Origin: Pterois miles
Taxonomy: Eukaryota > Chordata > Actinopteri > Perciformes > Scorpaenidae
Assembly (NCBI GenBank): GCA_947000775.1
Contig: CAMQGK010000567.1
Coordinates: forward strand, 14,114,501-14,178,500
Direction: 5' to 3'
DNA length: 64,000 bases
This document shows, piece after piece, positions 62,812 through 64,000 of this stretch. Numbering within the stretch: the first letter of the stretch is position 1; every line of letters starts with the position of its first letter. Position numbers and translations under genes: made by a program. The notes beneath the pieces are model-generated. The model did not search any database, was not told where the DNA came from, and worked only from the letters and a program-made list of their open reading frames with translations.

Positions 62812-63060
62812 CTGCCATCTACCAAAGAACACTTTCACGATTTTGTCAGCTAATCGATTAGTTGATTTAATCAACAGATCTGTAAAGTCACTCTTTTGAG
62901 TGCTTTTGCACCATTTTAAATCTTGTATTTACCAGAGATGTGCTCATACGTTTCCTTGAAATAAGTCATTCAGCATGAAAAACCATTAAATATGACTAAA
63001 TGACTACAGAAATCTTAGTCCACTAAAATCAAACTAAAACTGACTCTTCGACTGTAAGAG
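62812..63060. repeat. dispersed repeat shared with 23720-24010
   Basis: Starts GCTGCCATCTACC and includes GCTAATCGATTAGTTGATTTA, CAACAGATCTGTAAAGTCA and TTGAAATAAGTCATTCAGCA. The second copy is in mrtfb intron 1 in the same orientation. Confidence 0.6.
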
Positions 63061-63129
63061 TGTGTTTTTGATGTTTATTGCATTGTCCATGTTGACGTGT
63101 GTGCCTGCTCAAATTAAAACCGATTTTGT

Positions 63130-63195
63130 TAAGATAAGATAAGATAAGATATTCCTTTTATTGGTCCCACAGTGGGGAAATTCACAGTTCAAATT
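63130..63195. repeat. (TAAGA)n + 'CCCACAGTGGGGAAATTC' repeat tail
   Basis: TAAGATAAGATAAGATAAGA then TTATTGGTCCCACAGTGGGG and AAATTCACAG. Same family as 1622 and 21082. Confidence 0.6.
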
Positions 63196-64000
63196 CAGAG
63201 TTATAGTTGTCCAACTATAACTCAGTAAGTGAAGATAGTTAAGACCAAATATTGATACATTCTAGTTTGGGCTTGACAAGAAATATGTCTATTTATTTTC
63301 AGCACGTTACACCTGAAACCGAGCACAAACTCAGCTGTAATGTTGCAACATTTTAATTGCAAATCTACTTCAGTAATTTATTGTTAACTATCTGCAAAAT
63401 GTACCACTATGGTTTGTTAAAATAGCATTTGTGCTGACTTTAGTTTTTAGAAAACATGTAAAAATGTAAAAAATGTGCTTAAAATTGCAGATTGCAGACG
63501 TGTCTGTGAGCATTAAATACACTCTCAATCTTTCCTCAAACACACTTCACATATGCACACAAGGAGGCTCATTACTCTGTTGCAGTCTGGTCCACAGACT
63601 GATTTTAGGCTGAACAATGTCTGAACTGAGGAGACACTGTGTTATCATTACTGTTCAGTCAAACAGTATTAGCCTGTAGCAGTCCAGGCTAGTTTCAGTG
63701 CTTTAAAACAAATGCATGTAGTTGAAGATGCTGCACCACACAGTAATGAGTTAACTTGTACATTGTCATTTAGAGGAGGTGGATTCTGAGAGAGCGTATA
63801 ATTTGTGACAAAAGAAAAAAAAGTTACAGTGACTGATCTGTCCAATTACATGACACCGTAACTTTTTCCCCCAAATATTTTACAAAATTATGCTCATGAC
63901 ATAATAAAAACATGACTTGCCACAACGGTTTCTCTGTGACTTGAAAGGAAAACGTCACACCACTTGAAAGTCTTGCTTTTGCTGACCTCCAGTGGTTTAA

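Larger units (their letters stand above)
62387..64000 (+). other. 5' part of shisa9 intron 1
   Basis: No further exon is seen. It contains a repeat fragment at about 62812-63060 that matches sequence near 23720-24010, and a (TAAGA)n-type LINE/SINE tail at about 63130-63195. Confidence 0.6.

Overview
This is a vertebrate nuclear genomic window, almost certainly from a percomorph-like teleost. Genes are split by GT-AG introns, the background is AT-rich, and there are long CA/TG, GA and AAT microsatellites. Many short non-autonomous transposons, of kinds I associate with spiny-rayed fish, lie between and inside the genes. No bacterial, phage or CRISPR-type content is present, and I found no evidence of a new multi-gene system.

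Four protein-coding genes are supported by exon-by-exon reading with matching splice phases. (1) snrnp25 (+, CDS 153-2578, 5 exons, 180 aa) encodes the 25 kDa protein of the U11/U12 minor-spliceosome snRNP. (2) A LITAF-domain gene (+, CDS 4299-6829, 5 exons, 208 aa) has an N-terminal coiled coil instead of the usual proline-rich tail. (3) mrtfb (-, CDS 26385-11507, 14 coding exons, 907 aa) is a myocardin-related transcription factor with three RPEL repeats, a basic region, a poly-Gln tract, a SAP domain, a leucine zipper and a C-terminal activation region. (4) shisa9 (+, first coding exon 61881-62386) is an AMPA-receptor auxiliary protein (CKAMP44 type) that continues beyond the window.

Layout: 1-2.8 kb snrnp25; 2.8-4.3 kb spacer; 4.3-7.2 kb LITAF-like gene; 7.2-11.5 kb repeat-rich spacer, which probably includes the mrtfb 3' UTR; 11.5-26.4 kb mrtfb; 26.4-61.5 kb a roughly 35-kb gene-free interval between two divergently transcribed genes; 61.5-64 kb the 5' part of shisa9. 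mrtfb and shisa9 are also close together on human 16p13, which supports the mrtfb assignment over mrtfa or myocardin.

The non-coding space holds a decayed L2-type LINE with reverse-transcriptase motifs (38.15-39.99 kb), a second LINE remnant (1.3-1.5 kb), and a tRNA-like SINE with related fragments. It also holds several MITE families, including one 268-bp hAT-type copy with a perfect 8-bp target-site duplication. Two foldback elements and a GC-rich 15-bp minisatellite complete the picture. The genes are not an operon; each is an independent transcription unit.
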